The notes: generated from the letters alone by a model not told the origin. A stretch of 64,000 nt of DNA from Castellaniella defragrans_A (GCF_040394755.1 NZ_JBEBRQ010000005.1), one strand, 5' to 3'. Numbered from the stretch's first letter, positions 25,390-35,032 are shown. Translations and numbers: made by a program.

Positions 25390-25635
25390 TCAGGCGGCAT
25401 GCGGCGGTGCGGAGTCACCGTCCGGGCGCTCGATCAGGGTGTCGAACCAGGCGGCGTTCGGCGCGCCCTGGCCCGCGTAGGCCTGGGCGGTCGAATGCGC
25501 CCGCCAGACGCCGCCGCCAATACCGGGGACCGGGTGGACCCGATACCAGAACCAGCGGCCGTCCGCGTCCTGGGCGGCCCAGTTCCAGCCCTCGGGGGCC
25601 GTAGACCAGTCGGGCACGGGGGAGGCTTCCGTCAT
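25390..25635 (-). CDS. small conserved tryptophan-rich hypothetical protein
   Basis: An 81-residue soluble protein, MTEASPVPDWSTAPEGWNWA..., with 7 tryptophans and phrases such as DADGRWFWYRVHPVPG. It lies 8 bases upstream of cls with an AAAGGA RBS and is probably co-transcribed. Composition resembles small WW-like or protein-interaction modules but I know no named family. Confidence 0.7.
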   Translation of the reverse strand: MTEASPVPDWSTAPEGWNWAAQDADGRWFWYRVHPVPGIGGGVWRAHSTAQAYAGQGAPNAAWFDTLIERPDGDSAPPHAA

Positions 25636-25693
25636 GGCAATCCTTTGGTGCATCGCAGGCGGCTCATGGCGAGCCCCGCGTGATTCCCGCAGT

Positions 25694-26122
25694 TTACCCG
25701 GCCCTCGCCAGGTTTTGCCGGATCCTGTCGTAACCCAGATTGAACAGAAAACCGTAGGGCAGGTAGAACAGCACGAAGCCGATGTCCAGGATCAGCGCGT
25801 GCCAGACTGAGATATCGAGCCACCAGGCGACGAAAGGAATGGCGATGAGGATCAGGCCGAATTCGAAACCGACGGTGTGCGCGACCCGTACCCGGTAGCC
25901 GCGCTTGAATCCCCAGCGGGCCTGCAGGCGGTCGAAGATCCAGTTGTAGAGCATGTTCCAGAGTACCGCCATGACGGCGACGACGGCGGTCAGCACGCCC
26001 ATGTCGAAGACCGATTCACCCGTGATCCAGGCCGCGAGCGGCGCCGAGATGCCGATGGCGAGGACCTCAAAGAGCAGGGCGTGAAAAAGTCGTTCCGAGG
26101 GGCTGCGTCGATGGATTTGCAT
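25694..26122 (-). CDS. PACE-family multidrug efflux protein
   Basis: A 142-residue protein with four helices made of two bacterial transmembrane pair repeats. The hallmarks are RLFHALLFEVLAIGISAPLAAWITG, a helix-2 VLWNMLYNWIFDR, and the second repeat FEFGLILIAIPFVAWWL. PACE proteins such as AceI export chlorhexidine and short diamines by proton antiport. Start 26122 places an AGGA 9 bases upstream; ATG 26131 is the alternative. Confidence 0.9.
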   Translation of the reverse strand: MQIHRRSPSERLFHALLFEVLAIGISAPLAAWITGESVFDMGVLTAVVAVMAVLWNMLYNWIFDRLQARWGFKRGYRVRVAHTVGFEFGLILIAIPFVAWWLDISVWHALILDIGFVLFYLPYGFLFNLGYDRIRQNLARAG

Positions 26123-26689
26123 GTAAGGCATTCCTGGGGCGGTGCCGTCACCGCGAGTTCGCGCATCGAGCGCGGCCGTCCGCGCTTGCAAGGCCGGGGG
26201 CGGGCCTTTGTTGCCTGAAACAGGCGCCGAGACGTTCGATGGGACCCGGATCGGTGATTGTCGGTGTCCGGACCGCTGATATCGGATCGCCCCCGAGAGC
26301 CGGAATCATAGCGGATCGCGCCGTATGGAGGAAATGGATCCCCCTGTTCCGTGAAGTATGCAATGTTTGATTACATGAATTCAAGAAAAAGATAACAAAA
26401 GAAATAATTTTAATTTTATCTAACAATAAAACTGCCAATCCCTCCGTTTTTCTTGATTTGCAGCAATAACAGATCTTGAGTTCAGTGCGGATTTTGTTAA
26501 TAATTCATACATAATTAATATATTAATGATAATTAAACCATCGCAGTTTTGATTGTAGGGTTGCGTTTCAGGTCTTTATGAATCGGCATCCTGGTTGTTT
26601 GAGAATCGAAATTCCCGTCCGGTTCGGCGAGCGGAAATCCGGTTTGTTAATGGAATTTCTGTGGTTCAACAAAAATAGAGGGAATATCA
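26123..26689. other. 567-bp upstream region of the first autotransporter
   Basis: No gene is supported here. The first 200 bases are GC-rich; 26360-26560 is strongly AT-rich, with blocks such as AATAATTTTAATTTTATC and TTAATAATTCATACATAATT. An inverted pair CAAGAAAAA and TTTTTCTTG flanks about 70 bases around 26373-26458. The composition suggests a regulated, possibly H-NS-bound promoter for the autotransporter at 26690. Confidence 0.5.
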
Positions 26690-29617
26690 ATGAAAAATAA
26701 AATTACTGGCGCTATCTGCGCCTTTCCTGCTTTCCGGCATCGATTCCTCCCCGGGGGCGGGATATTTGCGCATCGCGAGATTTCGCGCGCATCCACGGGC
26801 AAGCGCGGTGGGATGTGGCCCTGTCCGATGGTTCTGGCGGGGGTGCTGGCGGCCCTGCCGGTCGTCGTTCTGGCGCAGACCTGGGCGGGTGAGTCATCCA
26901 GCGATTGGAATGATCCACGTAATTGGTCTGATAAAAATATCCCCAAAAAAACGACGTCGATCATCATCAATTCCTCACGCCCTGTGGTCGCCGATGGCAT
27001 TGAATTCGATTCTGAAAAAAACAATACCCGTCTCTCTATAGGTTCGGAGGACGGCCCGGGAAGCAATCTCAAACTATTGAATGTGAAAAAGTTCAAGATC
27101 GGCAGCCTGGATATCGCCGGAATTTCAAAAACGAAAGCGATGGTGGAAATCAATAATTCAAAAATGAATGCCAGCCGGGTAAACATAGGAAATTCCGGAG
27201 ATGGAAAAGTGTGGATCCATGGCAGTGAGGCTTCGCTGGACGTGGCTGTTTCTTCTTCGTTGGAATCTATTGTGGTGGGTGGTTTCAAAGGCGGTGTTGG
27301 TTTATTTACGGCAGCCGATGGCGCGCAGATCAGCGCCAAGCACCTGATTGTCGGCAATGGCCGGGGAGGTACCGATGGCGGGGGTTTGGGAACGGTCGTT
27401 GTCGACAATGCCAAGGTCACGCTGTCGGGTGACCTGACCGTCGTTGGCCGGTTCGTCGATACGAGCATCGAGGTGAAAAACGGCGGAACGATCACATTTG
27501 ACAAGCAATTTGATCTTGGCGGATTCGAGGATACTTCGACTGGTCATATGCTCATCAATGGCGCCGGTTCGAAAATCGAAGGCCCTGGACGCCTGGCGAC
27601 CATCGGGTGGGAAGGCAAAGGCATCGCGGAAATCTCCGACCATGGCAAGCTGAGCGCAACGGATATTGCCATTGGCTATTATGCTATCGGCGATGGCGAC
27701 ACCCTCGTAACCCGTGGCGGCAGCATCGACGCGGCAGATGATATTGCGGTAGGGCTTTACGGAAAAGGTATCCTTACGCTCAGTGACGGCGGGCAGGCCA
27801 CGGCGGGGAAAACCATGTATGTCGCCGGGGGCATCACTGATATGGGCCCATCCAACGGCGTCCTCAACATCGGCGCCGCCGCCGGACAGGACCCGGCAAA
27901 TCCTGGCTTCGTCGATGCCGGCAAGGTGGAGTTCGGCTTGGGCAATGGCCGCATCGTCTTCAACCATACCGACGTCAGCGGCGGCTATGCCTTCAATGCC
28001 GCGATAACCGGCGGCGGCGCCGCGACCAGCGCGGTCGATGTCTATCACGGCGTCACGGTCATGACCGGCGCCAGCGATTATCTGGGCGCCACGACGATTC
28101 ACGGCGGCCGGCTTGCCGCGGGCGCTGACCGTGCCTTCAGCCCGAATTCCACCTATGCCGTGCAGAATTCCGGCGCCCTGGATCTTGCCGGGTTCAGCCA
28201 GACAGTGGCGGGCTTGAGCAATTCCGGGTTGGTCGATATGGGCGCGGGCACGACGCCTGGGGCCGAGTTGACGGTGAAAGGCGATTATGTTGGCAATGGC
28301 GGCGTGATTGCCATGAACACGGTGCTGGCTGGCGATGGCAGTCCGACCGACAGGCTCGTCATCGATGGCGGCAGCGCCTCGGGCGATACGGTACTGCGTT
28401 TCACGAACATGGGCGGCACCGGCGAGCAGACGGCGCAGGGCATTCAGGTGGTGCGGACCGACAACGGAGGAACGACCGAAACGACCGCTTTCAGCCTGGG
28501 CGGCCAGCGCTATACGGCCGGCGCCTATGAGTACGTGCTCGTGCGCAAGGACCAGGATTGGTTCCTGACGAGCGAGGTGCTGGACAATGGCGGTGGCGAT
28601 GATGGCGGCAATAGCGATGATCATGAATTGCCCATCTATCGCCCCGAGGCGGCGGTCTATGCGCCGATTCCCGCCATGGCTCGCGCACTGAGCCTCGCCA
28701 CGCTCGGCACCCTGCATGAGCGTGTCGGCGAGGAGGAAAATCTCCGGGGCGCCCCGTCATCGCGCAACAGCGTCAATGGCGCCTGGGGCCGGCTGATCGC
28801 TCAACACCAGAGAAACCAGTTCGACAGCGGCGCCAGGCCGACGGTCGAAGGCAATTTCTGGGGCCTGCAAACGGGGGCCGATCTTTATCGCCGCGCCACG
28901 GCGGGCGGCCATCGCGACCATGCCGGTCTCTACGTGACGTATGGCGGCTTCAATTCGACCGCATTGCGGGGCGATGTCCTGGGCGGGACGAATATCACGG
29001 CCGGCAGCCTGCGCCTCGAAGGTCCGTCGCTTGGCGCCTATTGGACTCATTTCGGCCCGACGGGCTGGTATGTGGATGCGGTCGCGCAAGGCAGCTGGTA
29101 TGACGTCAAGGCCTCATCGAGCGCCGGTTCGAGGCTCGATACCAAAGCCCATGGCGTCACCGCCTCCCTGGAGCACGGTTATCCGTTGCACTTCGGTGAG
29201 AATGGGGCCTGGCTGCTCGAACCGCAGGCCCAGGTGATCTACCAGCGCTTTTCGGTCAACGGGGCGCGCGACGATCTTTCGCGGATGAGTTGGAATGCGG
29301 ATGACGCCTGGATCGGGCGGCTCGGGCTGCGGCTGCAGCATACCCACCGCGGTGACAAGGATACGCTCTGGCAGACCTATGCCCGGGTGAACCTGTGGCG
29401 CAATTTCACCGGTCGCGATGGGCTTTCGTTCGATGGCAACACCCCAATCGATACCCGCTTTGGCGGCACGGCGTACCAATTGGCCGGCGGCCTGACCGCG
29501 CGGATCGGCAAGCGCCTGAGCCTTTATGGCGAAGCCGGTTATCTCCATTCCATCGGCAGCGGCCCGCAGCGCCAGCGCGCGTTCGCCGGGACGTTCGGCT
29601 TGCGTTTCAATTATTGA
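26690..29617 (+). CDS. autotransporter (type Va) with extended N-terminal signal region
   Basis: A 975-residue surface protein. Residues 1-62 look like an extended signal: a long polar arm then the hydrophobic stretch MVLAGVLAALPVVVLAQ. The passenger (about 65-640) is built of beta-helix-like repeats with NNG-, GGT- and GAT-type turns (for example GGTITFDKQFDLGGF). A linker rich in G and D (GGGDDGGNSDDHE) leads to the barrel from about 690 (NGAWGRLIAQHQRN) ending FGLRFNY with terminal aromatic. AGAGGGA RBS at 26677-26683. A second autotransporter follows in the same direction. Function (adhesion or other) is not visible. Confidence 0.9.
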   Translation: MKNKITGAICAFPAFRHRFLPGGGIFAHREISRASTGKRGGMWPCPMVLAGVLAALPVVVLAQTWAGESSSDWNDPRNWSDKNIPKKTTSIIINSSRPVVADGIEFDSEKNNTRLSIGSEDGPGSNLKLLNVKKFKIGSLDIAGISKTKAMVEINNSKMNASRVNIGNSGDGKVWIHGSEASLDVAVSSSLESIVVGGFKGGVGLFTAADGAQISAKHLIVGNGRGGTDGGGLGTVVVDNAKVTLSGDLTVVGRFVDTSIEVKNGGTITFDKQFDLGGFEDTSTGHMLINGAGSKIEGPGRLATIGWEGKGIAEISDHGKLSATDIAIGYYAIGDGDTLVTRGGSIDAADDIAVGLYGKGILTLSDGGQATAGKTMYVAGGITDMGPSNGVLNIGAAAGQDPANPGFVDAGKVEFGLGNGRIVFNHTDVSGGYAFNAAITGGGAATSAVDVYHGVTVMTGASDYLGATTIHGGRLAAGADRAFSPNSTYAVQNSGALDLAGFSQTVAGLSNSGLVDMGAGTTPGAELTVKGDYVGNGGVIAMNTVLAGDGSPTDRLVIDGGSASGDTVLRFTNMGGTGEQTAQGIQVVRTDNGGTTETTAFSLGGQRYTAGAYEYVLVRKDQDWFLTSEVLDNGGGDDGGNSDDHELPIYRPEAAVYAPIPAMARALSLATLGTLHERVGEEENLRGAPSSRNSVNGAWGRLIAQHQRNQFDSGARPTVEGNFWGLQTGADLYRRATAGGHRDHAGLYVTYGGFNSTALRGDVLGGTNITAGSLRLEGPSLGAYWTHFGPTGWYVDAVAQGSWYDVKASSSAGSRLDTKAHGVTASLEHGYPLHFGENGAWLLEPQAQVIYQRFSVNGARDDLSRMSWNADDAWIGRLGLRLQHTHRGDKDTLWQTYARVNLWRNFTGRDGLSFDGNTPIDTRFGGTAYQLAGGLTARIGKRLSLYGEAGYLHSIGSGPQRQRAFAGTFGLRFNY

Positions 29618-29872
29618 AGAAACGCTTGAGCAATCCTGGTGGCAGGCAGGCGCTTGCCACCTTGTTGCGCTTCAATCATGAAAACTAAATAGGAATTCAC
29701 GAAACATGAAAATGGCTGTGATGTGAATAATAGATTTATTTATTGATTTTGAATCCAGCGGCAATGAATCTGTCTCGGCGGGCGCCGTGTCATTTTCAGA
29801 ATATTCCAATGGCGATGATGGAAACGCAGGGTTAAAAGTTCTTATTGCTCGCGTTTTCGATAGGGAGGCAGA
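29618..29872. other. intergenic region between the two autotransporters
   Basis: This 255-bp gap is AT-rich between about 29690 and 29760 and has no gene. It ends in an AGGGAGG RBS for the downstream gene. It may carry a separate promoter. Confidence 0.4.
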
Positions 29873-32044
29873 ATGCCAGCAAGCAGAGTCGATCATATCC
29901 ATTCGGCACGCTGCTGGCCCTTCGCGCTGCTGCTGATGGCGGCCTTGGCTGGCCAGCCGTTGTTTGCTCAGACGGTGGGGGAGGCGATTATTTGGTCTGA
30001 CGATGAACAGTCGAAGGGGCTGCAAATAGATCCTATGTGGGGGGAAGACACAGCCCTTTTTCCTGACGGCTTGACCAATAACAGCGTCACGGTTTCCGGC
30101 GGTCCGGAAATTGGCATAATTTATGGTGGTGTTGCGCTAGGCAATGACAATGTTTCGGGCAACAAAGTCTATTTCTCCGGCTCAGGACGAGTGAATGTAT
30201 ATATTGTTGGAGGTGAAAGCAGAGGTGGCGACTCCACCGGCAACCAGGTCACCATTTCTGGCGGATCAGTGGATGTGTCTGTTTGGGGCGGCTGGAGCTG
30301 GTACGGTAACGCCACAGAGAATCAGGTCACCATTTCTGATGGAACAGTGGGCGGGGCAGCTTTGGGCGGCGAGAGCTGGTACGGCAACGCCACAGAGAAC
30401 CAGATCACCATGTCTGGTGGGACAGTGGGCTGGGATGTCTACGGCGGCTGGAGCGGGGGGGACGGCAACGCCACCAACAACAAGGTCGCCATTTCTGGTG
30501 GAACGGTGAACTGGAATGTCTTCGGTGGCCGGAGCAGCGGGGAAGGCGACGCCACCGGCAATGCGGTCACGATCTCTGGGGGCTCGGTGAGTTTGCACGT
30601 TAACGGTGGCTATAGCGAATATGGTAATGCCACTGGCAACATCGTTGATATCTCCGGCACCCCGCAGTTCAGCGCATTCGATACCTCCCTGTATGGGGGA
30701 GATTCTGATGATGCGGATAGTGCCGGTGACCTCTTCACCGGCAACATCCTGAACTTTTCCGCGCACCCCATCGCCGTCAACGAAGTCGCCAATTTCCAGT
30801 ATTACAAGTTCACTCTCGATCCGAGCCTTGCCAATGATATGGACACGGCCTTGATCACCGCCAGTACAGTCGTCCTTGGGGACCGCAATGGCACGCCCTC
30901 GGAAGTCGAGGTCATTGGCATTCACAGCGGTGATGTTCTGTCCGCGGGCGATCAATTCCTGCTCGTGGAGGCCACCGAGGCAATGTCCGGCAACGGTACG
31001 GGCGGTGTTCAAAAAGAGATTGCGCAGCAGGGCATTTCACTGCTCTATGATGTTGAGACCAAGGTTGATGTTGAAGGGAAGCGGATCACCGCTGAGATCC
31101 TGAGCGCCTATGAGCCAGGCATCAACCCCCAACTCAAGTCCCTCTCCGAAGGCCGGCTGGCCACACTGATGCTGGCCACGCGCGGCGCCGACGCCGTGGC
31201 CTATGACCTGTACCACGCCATCCAGACGGAAAACCCCGGCGGCCTCGTGCCCTTCATCCTGGCCGCCGGCGGGCATAGCCGCTATGACAGCGGCTCGCAC
31301 ATCAATTCCGATGATTTTCTGCTGACTGGCGGCCTGAGCTACCGGCGCGCGGGCCTGACCGCAGTCATCTTTGCCGAAAGCGGCTGGGGCAATTACGACA
31401 CCCATAACAGCTTTGCCCATGCCGCCAGCGTGCGCGGTGACGGCGATACCCGCTATTACGGTGGCGGGCTGTTCGGGCGCTATGACTTTGCCAGCGGGCC
31501 GTATGTCGAGGCTTCGGTGCGCCTGGGCAATACACGCACCAGCTTCGATACCGGCGATCTGGTCAATGCCGCCAGTGGCGAATCAGCCCATTACAACCTG
31601 AACTCACGCTACACCAGCGCGCACATCGGCGTGGGCTATCCGTGGGTGTTCGACGACAACAACCTGCTGGATGTCTCGCTCAAATACCTGTGGACACACA
31701 TCGAGGGCAAGGATGCCACGGTAGCCGGCGACCCGCTGCATTTCGACAGCCTCCAGTCGCAGCGCCTGCGCCTGAGCGGTGAATGGCGCCACCGCCACAG
31801 CGACAGCCTGACGCTGCTGGCGGGGCTGGGTTACGAACATGAATTCGACGCCCGGGCCGATGGCACCGCCTATGGCTATGCGATCGAGGCGCCCAGCCTG
31901 AAGGGCTCGACCGGCATTCTGTCGCTGGGCGCGACCATCACGCCGACCAGCAACCGGCGCCTGAGCGTGGACCTGCGCGGGCAAGGTTACGTCGGAAAGC
32001 GCGAAGGCGTGGGCGGTCTGGTGCGGGTGAATTACGCGTTCTGA
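29873..32044 (+). CDS. autotransporter with 26-27-residue glycine-rich passenger repeats
   Basis: A 723-residue type Va protein. Signal peptide ends near FALLLMAALAGQPLFAQ. The passenger at about 60-270 is a run of six to seven repeats of 26-27 residues with the pattern GNATxNxVTISGGTVxxxVxGG; two central copies are nearly identical in DNA (30300-30420). A beta-rich linker follows, then a 12-strand barrel starting about residue 455 (GGLVPFILAAGGHSRYD) and ending VGGLVRVNYAF with the terminal aromatic. Probably an adhesin or surface display protein; no catalytic motif seen. Confidence 0.9.
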   Translation: MPASRVDHIHSARCWPFALLLMAALAGQPLFAQTVGEAIIWSDDEQSKGLQIDPMWGEDTALFPDGLTNNSVTVSGGPEIGIIYGGVALGNDNVSGNKVYFSGSGRVNVYIVGGESRGGDSTGNQVTISGGSVDVSVWGGWSWYGNATENQVTISDGTVGGAALGGESWYGNATENQITMSGGTVGWDVYGGWSGGDGNATNNKVAISGGTVNWNVFGGRSSGEGDATGNAVTISGGSVSLHVNGGYSEYGNATGNIVDISGTPQFSAFDTSLYGGDSDDADSAGDLFTGNILNFSAHPIAVNEVANFQYYKFTLDPSLANDMDTALITASTVVLGDRNGTPSEVEVIGIHSGDVLSAGDQFLLVEATEAMSGNGTGGVQKEIAQQGISLLYDVETKVDVEGKRITAEILSAYEPGINPQLKSLSEGRLATLMLATRGADAVAYDLYHAIQTENPGGLVPFILAAGGHSRYDSGSHINSDDFLLTGGLSYRRAGLTAVIFAESGWGNYDTHNSFAHAASVRGDGDTRYYGGGLFGRYDFASGPYVEASVRLGNTRTSFDTGDLVNAASGESAHYNLNSRYTSAHIGVGYPWVFDDNNLLDVSLKYLWTHIEGKDATVAGDPLHFDSLQSQRLRLSGEWRHRHSDSLTLLAGLGYEHEFDARADGTAYGYAIEAPSLKGSTGILSLGATITPTSNRRLSVDLRGQGYVGKREGVGGLVRVNYAF

Positions 32045-32129
32045 GCGGGGCGGGCGCGTGCGGGGTCATGAGCCCCCACATTCCCCTTATGGGCCGGGCG
32101 TTCCGGCGTGCCGCCGCCTTCGCGCTGGC

Positions 32130-32648
32130 TCAGGCGACGGCGTTGAAGGCGTCGCTGTAGTGCGCGATGCCTTCCGGCACTGCCTCATGCAGGGCCAGCG
32201 CCATGAAATAGCCGGACGGTACGCCGGGCAGTTTCAGGCCCGTATGGGCCTGAAAACCAAAGCGCCGGTAGTATGCGGGATCTCCCAATAGCACGCAGCC
32301 TGCGGCCTGCATGATCCGTAGCCCGGATAGCGCCTGTTCCATCAGGCGTGAACCGATGCCTTGTCCCTGCCTTTGCGGCAGGACGGAGATCGGTCCCAAG
32401 CCGTACCAGCCTTCGATCTGCTGTCCACGGAGGTCAGTGATCGTGACGGGGGACAGCGCGACATGACCGACGATCTGGCCATGCTCCTCGGCCACGATGG
32501 AAAGTGTCAGGTCGTTGGCGGCACGCAAGGCCCGCACGATGAATTGCTCGGTGCGGCTGCTGTGAGGCGCATTCGCGAAAGCGGAAATCGTGACAGCTTC
32601 GATGGCGGCAATGTCGCCCGGGGCTTCGTGTCGGAGCTTGAGGGTCAT
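32130..32648 (-). CDS. GNAT N-acetyltransferase (YhbS-like)
   Basis: A 172-residue acetyltransferase. The acetyl-CoA loop is VLPQRQGQGIGSRLMEQALS, matching Q/RxxGxG/A. The C-terminal AGCVLLGDPAYYRRFGFQAHTGLKLPG is typical for YhbS relatives. Substrate unknown. Stands alone, converging toward the autotransporter. Confidence 0.85.
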   Translation of the reverse strand: MTLKLRHEAPGDIAAIEAVTISAFANAPHSSRTEQFIVRALRAANDLTLSIVAEEHGQIVGHVALSPVTITDLRGQQIEGWYGLGPISVLPQRQGQGIGSRLMEQALSGLRIMQAAGCVLLGDPAYYRRFGFQAHTGLKLPGVPSGYFMALALHEAVPEGIAHYSDAFNAVA

Positions 32649-32727
32649 GGGTCTGATGAGCAGTCTGGCGGAGTGTTCGTCTTGCTATCCGCGAGCGTCT
32701 GCTCAGCACGCAATTCCGCAGCGGCGT

Positions 32728-33279
32728 TCAATACACCAAGCGATACTCGCAGCCGACAAGTGTCTTGCCTGGATGGCTGGTGATCGTACTCACCGTTTGC
32801 GTGACATCGACACGCATACCATGTCCCAGATCAAGCGATTGAACCGCGCGCGTGCGGATGTGCGAGGCGAGCGGCACATCGCTCACACGCAAGTTGAGCT
32901 GCTTTGACAAAGAATCCACCAAGTCGCCATTCAGCACCGCCATTATTCCATCACCGGCCATGATCAGTGTGCTGGCGCTGTGCCCGTAAATGTCCACCGG
33001 TGTGGGCATGGTGAATTCGGCCACGTAGGGATTCCCCTCGACTTTCTTCCACCCGGTCAGGGCTGGATCGCTCGGATCATTGTAGTAAACCTTGGTCAGG
33101 GCATTGGCAAGGCGTTTGTATGTTTCGCGGTCGCCCTCGCACGTCAATACCTGTGCAAGGTCGGCGTGCAGTTCAGTGGAATCGCCGTAGATGCCGTCGT
33201 TGGCTACGCCAGAGAAAGAGCAAGTGACCAATCCGAGGCAAAGAAAGGCGCGAAACAGTGATGGAATAGAAAATGGCAT
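32728..33279 (-). CDS. secreted hypothetical protein
   Basis: A 183-residue protein with a signal peptide FRAFLCLGLVTCSFSGVAN and two cysteines in the mature part (LTCEGD and VGCEYRLVY) that could form a disulfide. No family recognised. GC content is below the window average. The start at 33279 was set at the methionine that begins the signal peptide; the frame is open to 33384 but the extra residues are polar. Confidence 0.65.
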   Translation of the reverse strand: MPFSIPSLFRAFLCLGLVTCSFSGVANDGIYGDSTELHADLAQVLTCEGDRETYKRLANALTKVYYNDPSDPALTGWKKVEGNPYVAEFTMPTPVDIYGHSASTLIMAGDGIMAVLNGDLVDSLSKQLNLRVSDVPLASHIRTRAVQSLDLGHGMRVDVTQTVSTITSHPGKTLVGCEYRLVY

Positions 33280-33602
33280 GGATTTTGGCTGCAAAGATAG
33301 TAAATTGTTGTTGAGCTTGCCAAAAGCCTTTTCTTTTTTGGTGCTCAAGGCTGGTGGCGGGGCTTGCGGGTTTGGATCTTCCATGATTCGCCCATGGCGC
33401 TCGGAAAACTTTCAGGGAGCGCGCTGGGCATAGTAAAGTCGGAGCAAACCAGCGGCGTCGATCAGGGGGCCATCATGCTGCGCGACTCGCTGAGTCATGG
33501 TTTTTACCGCGGTCGCTATTATGCGTTGCGCATTAATATGGCGCAAGCCCAGAAAAATGGCCTCCATGCTGCGCCTTTGGTCATCCGTACCCCTAAACTT
33601 CT
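33280..33602. other. 323-bp gap without a convincing gene
   Basis: Open frames cross this gap on the plus strand (33364-33624) but none has an RBS or family resemblance. The sequence includes a short inverted region around 33520-33540. It probably holds the promoter of the phosphatase at 33603 and the secreted protein at 33279. Confidence 0.4.
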
Positions 33603-34313
33603 ATGCAAACCCGTATCCACTTGATTCGTCATGGTGAAAGCGCAGCCAACGCTGGATTGCCCACCGACGATCCGGCCCTGATCCCCTTGACTGAAGCGGG
33701 CCATCGACAGGCGGAAACCGTAGCAGAGCTATTGAAAATCCGACCATCTTTGGTTATTGCCTCACCCTACAAACGCACACAGGACACCAGTAGTCCTTTC
33801 GCTGAACGCTGGTCTGCCCAGATTGCTCACGATTCCTTGCTGCATGAATTCACGACACTTGCACCGGCTACCGTGGTCGGTATGGATGTGTACGCTCGAA
33901 AACCGCTTGTAGACGCTTATTGGAACGCAGCAGACCCTAATCTAATGCACGGCACCGGCGCAGAAACTTTCATCGAATTTGCGTCCAGAGTCAGAGCCTT
34001 CAGGTTGGGATTACATAAGCTCCCAGACCAAACCGTTATTTTTGGACATGGCATGTGGTTTGCCATGATGGTTTGGCAATTGCAAGGTTTCGGCTTCGAC
34101 AACACGATATCGATGCGTGCATTCCGTCGCTTTCAGCTTGGGCTGCCCATGCCAAACTGTGGCATCTACACGCTAACCAGCCAGGGTAAAGACGCCTGGG
34201 CTGTCAAGTTTCAGGAGGATATCTACAAGGCACTTGTTCAACGGCTGGGCTTTGCTCCTGGAGCGGGCGCGGCTGAAGTCCTTCTGGCTCACCCCGACGG
34301 GCCGCCCAATTAG
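33603..34313 (+). CDS. histidine phosphatase superfamily protein
   Basis: A 236-residue phosphoglycerate mutase-fold phosphatase. The catalytic RHG is at the start (IHLIRHGESAANAG), the second conserved region is VIASPYKRTQDTS and the second histidine is in VIFGHGMWFAMM. Composition is lower in GC than the core genome. Substrate unknown. Confidence 0.87.
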   Translation: MQTRIHLIRHGESAANAGLPTDDPALIPLTEAGHRQAETVAELLKIRPSLVIASPYKRTQDTSSPFAERWSAQIAHDSLLHEFTTLAPATVVGMDVYARKPLVDAYWNAADPNLMHGTGAETFIEFASRVRAFRLGLHKLPDQTVIFGHGMWFAMMVWQLQGFGFDNTISMRAFRRFQLGLPMPNCGIYTLTSQGKDAWAVKFQEDIYKALVQRLGFAPGAGAAEVLLAHPDGPPN

Positions 34314-34621
34314 CCAGGTCGATGTGTGCGCAACCAGTCTTGTAGTGCCGAGTTAATGCGGCCCTGCCAGCCGGTCCCGGTAACGCGGAATGCCTCACCA
34401 CGTCTGGCGACAGGCGAATGTGAGGGTGGTGGGGGAGGCGTCCTCAGCGCAGTAAACACAATCCTTTCGGCGGGTTTCGTCAAACGGGAATTGCCCCTGG
34501 AAAAGCTTCGCTTAAGCCCAACCTTGCAAATTCGCCGATCCGTCAACCGGCGGCCCGGAAGCTTTCGTGCTATAAGCGCCCAAGGTATCAACTCTCTCAC
34601 GCATACGGACCAATCCCCGGC
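34314..34621. other. 308-bp gap
   Basis: No gene supported. Sequence is of mixed composition with a short G-rich run near 34425-34436. The only nearby candidate is the small membrane protein starting at 34622. Confidence 0.4.
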
Positions 34622-34819
34622 ATGTTTATCTCGCCCTTCGAAGCCTATATCCTGATTCTTGGCTCTGCCTACTGGCCGCTGACGCTGGTCGGTACCATCC
34701 TGTTCGCCAGGCGCGGCTATGTTGCGACATCGACCACCTGGCGAGTTATCTTCTTTGCTGTGGCGGCCATCCTGGCCTTCCCGTTGGTTTGGTTTCGGCT
34801 TGTGTGGGAGGCCTCTTGA
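34622..34819 (+). CDS. small two-helix membrane protein, hypothetical
   Basis: A 65-residue frame with two hydrophobic segments (YILILGSAYWPLTLVGTIL and VIFFAVAAILAFPLVWF) separated by a basic turn. The hydrophobic pattern supports coding, but there is no strong RBS and no known family. Confidence 0.45.
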   Translation: MFISPFEAYILILGSAYWPLTLVGTILFARRGYVATSTTWRVIFFAVAAILAFPLVWFRLVWEAS

Positions 34820-34844
34820 TCTAGCGTTTTGGTTTTCAGGCGCA

Positions 34845-34940
34845 AAAAATACCCCCACGCTGCGCCTTCGGCTTGCTGCCCCCCGAGGGGCGCTTTTTGC
34901 CTTGGGGCGGCCCGGCGGCAAAAAAGCCCGCAGCGTGGGT
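34845..34940. repeat. dispersed GC-rich repeat, copy 1
   Basis: A REP-like unit with flanking 11-bp inverted arms CCCACGCTGCG (34854-34864) and CGCAGCGTGGG (34929-34939). Between them lies CCTTCGGCTTGCTGCC and TTGCCTTGGGGCGGCCCGG. Nearly the same sequence recurs, inverted, at 63904-64000. Such units are common between genes in Alcaligenaceae and are not protein coding. Confidence 0.8.
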
Positions 34941-35002
34941 GGGCTATAAAACTACTGGATATGTGATGGCCTCACATATCGCATCACATAGCCCAAAACA
35001 AA

Positions 35003-35030
35003 AAGGACCTAGGCTTTCACCTAAGTCCTT
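35003..35030 (-). terminator. native tRNA-Asn terminator, now detached
   Basis: On the minus strand AAGGACTTAGG and CCTAGGTCCTT form an 11-bp stem with one G-T pair and a TGAAAG loop, followed by T5. It sits 9 bases beyond the partial tRNA at 35040-35084, so it is most simply the original terminator of tRNA-Asn, separated from the gene by the inserted element. Confidence 0.75.
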
Positions 35031-35032
35031 GA

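Noticed and set aside
33364..33624. 86-codon plus-strand frame before the histidine phosphatase
   Set aside because: No RBS and no family; it overlaps the start of the phosphatase.
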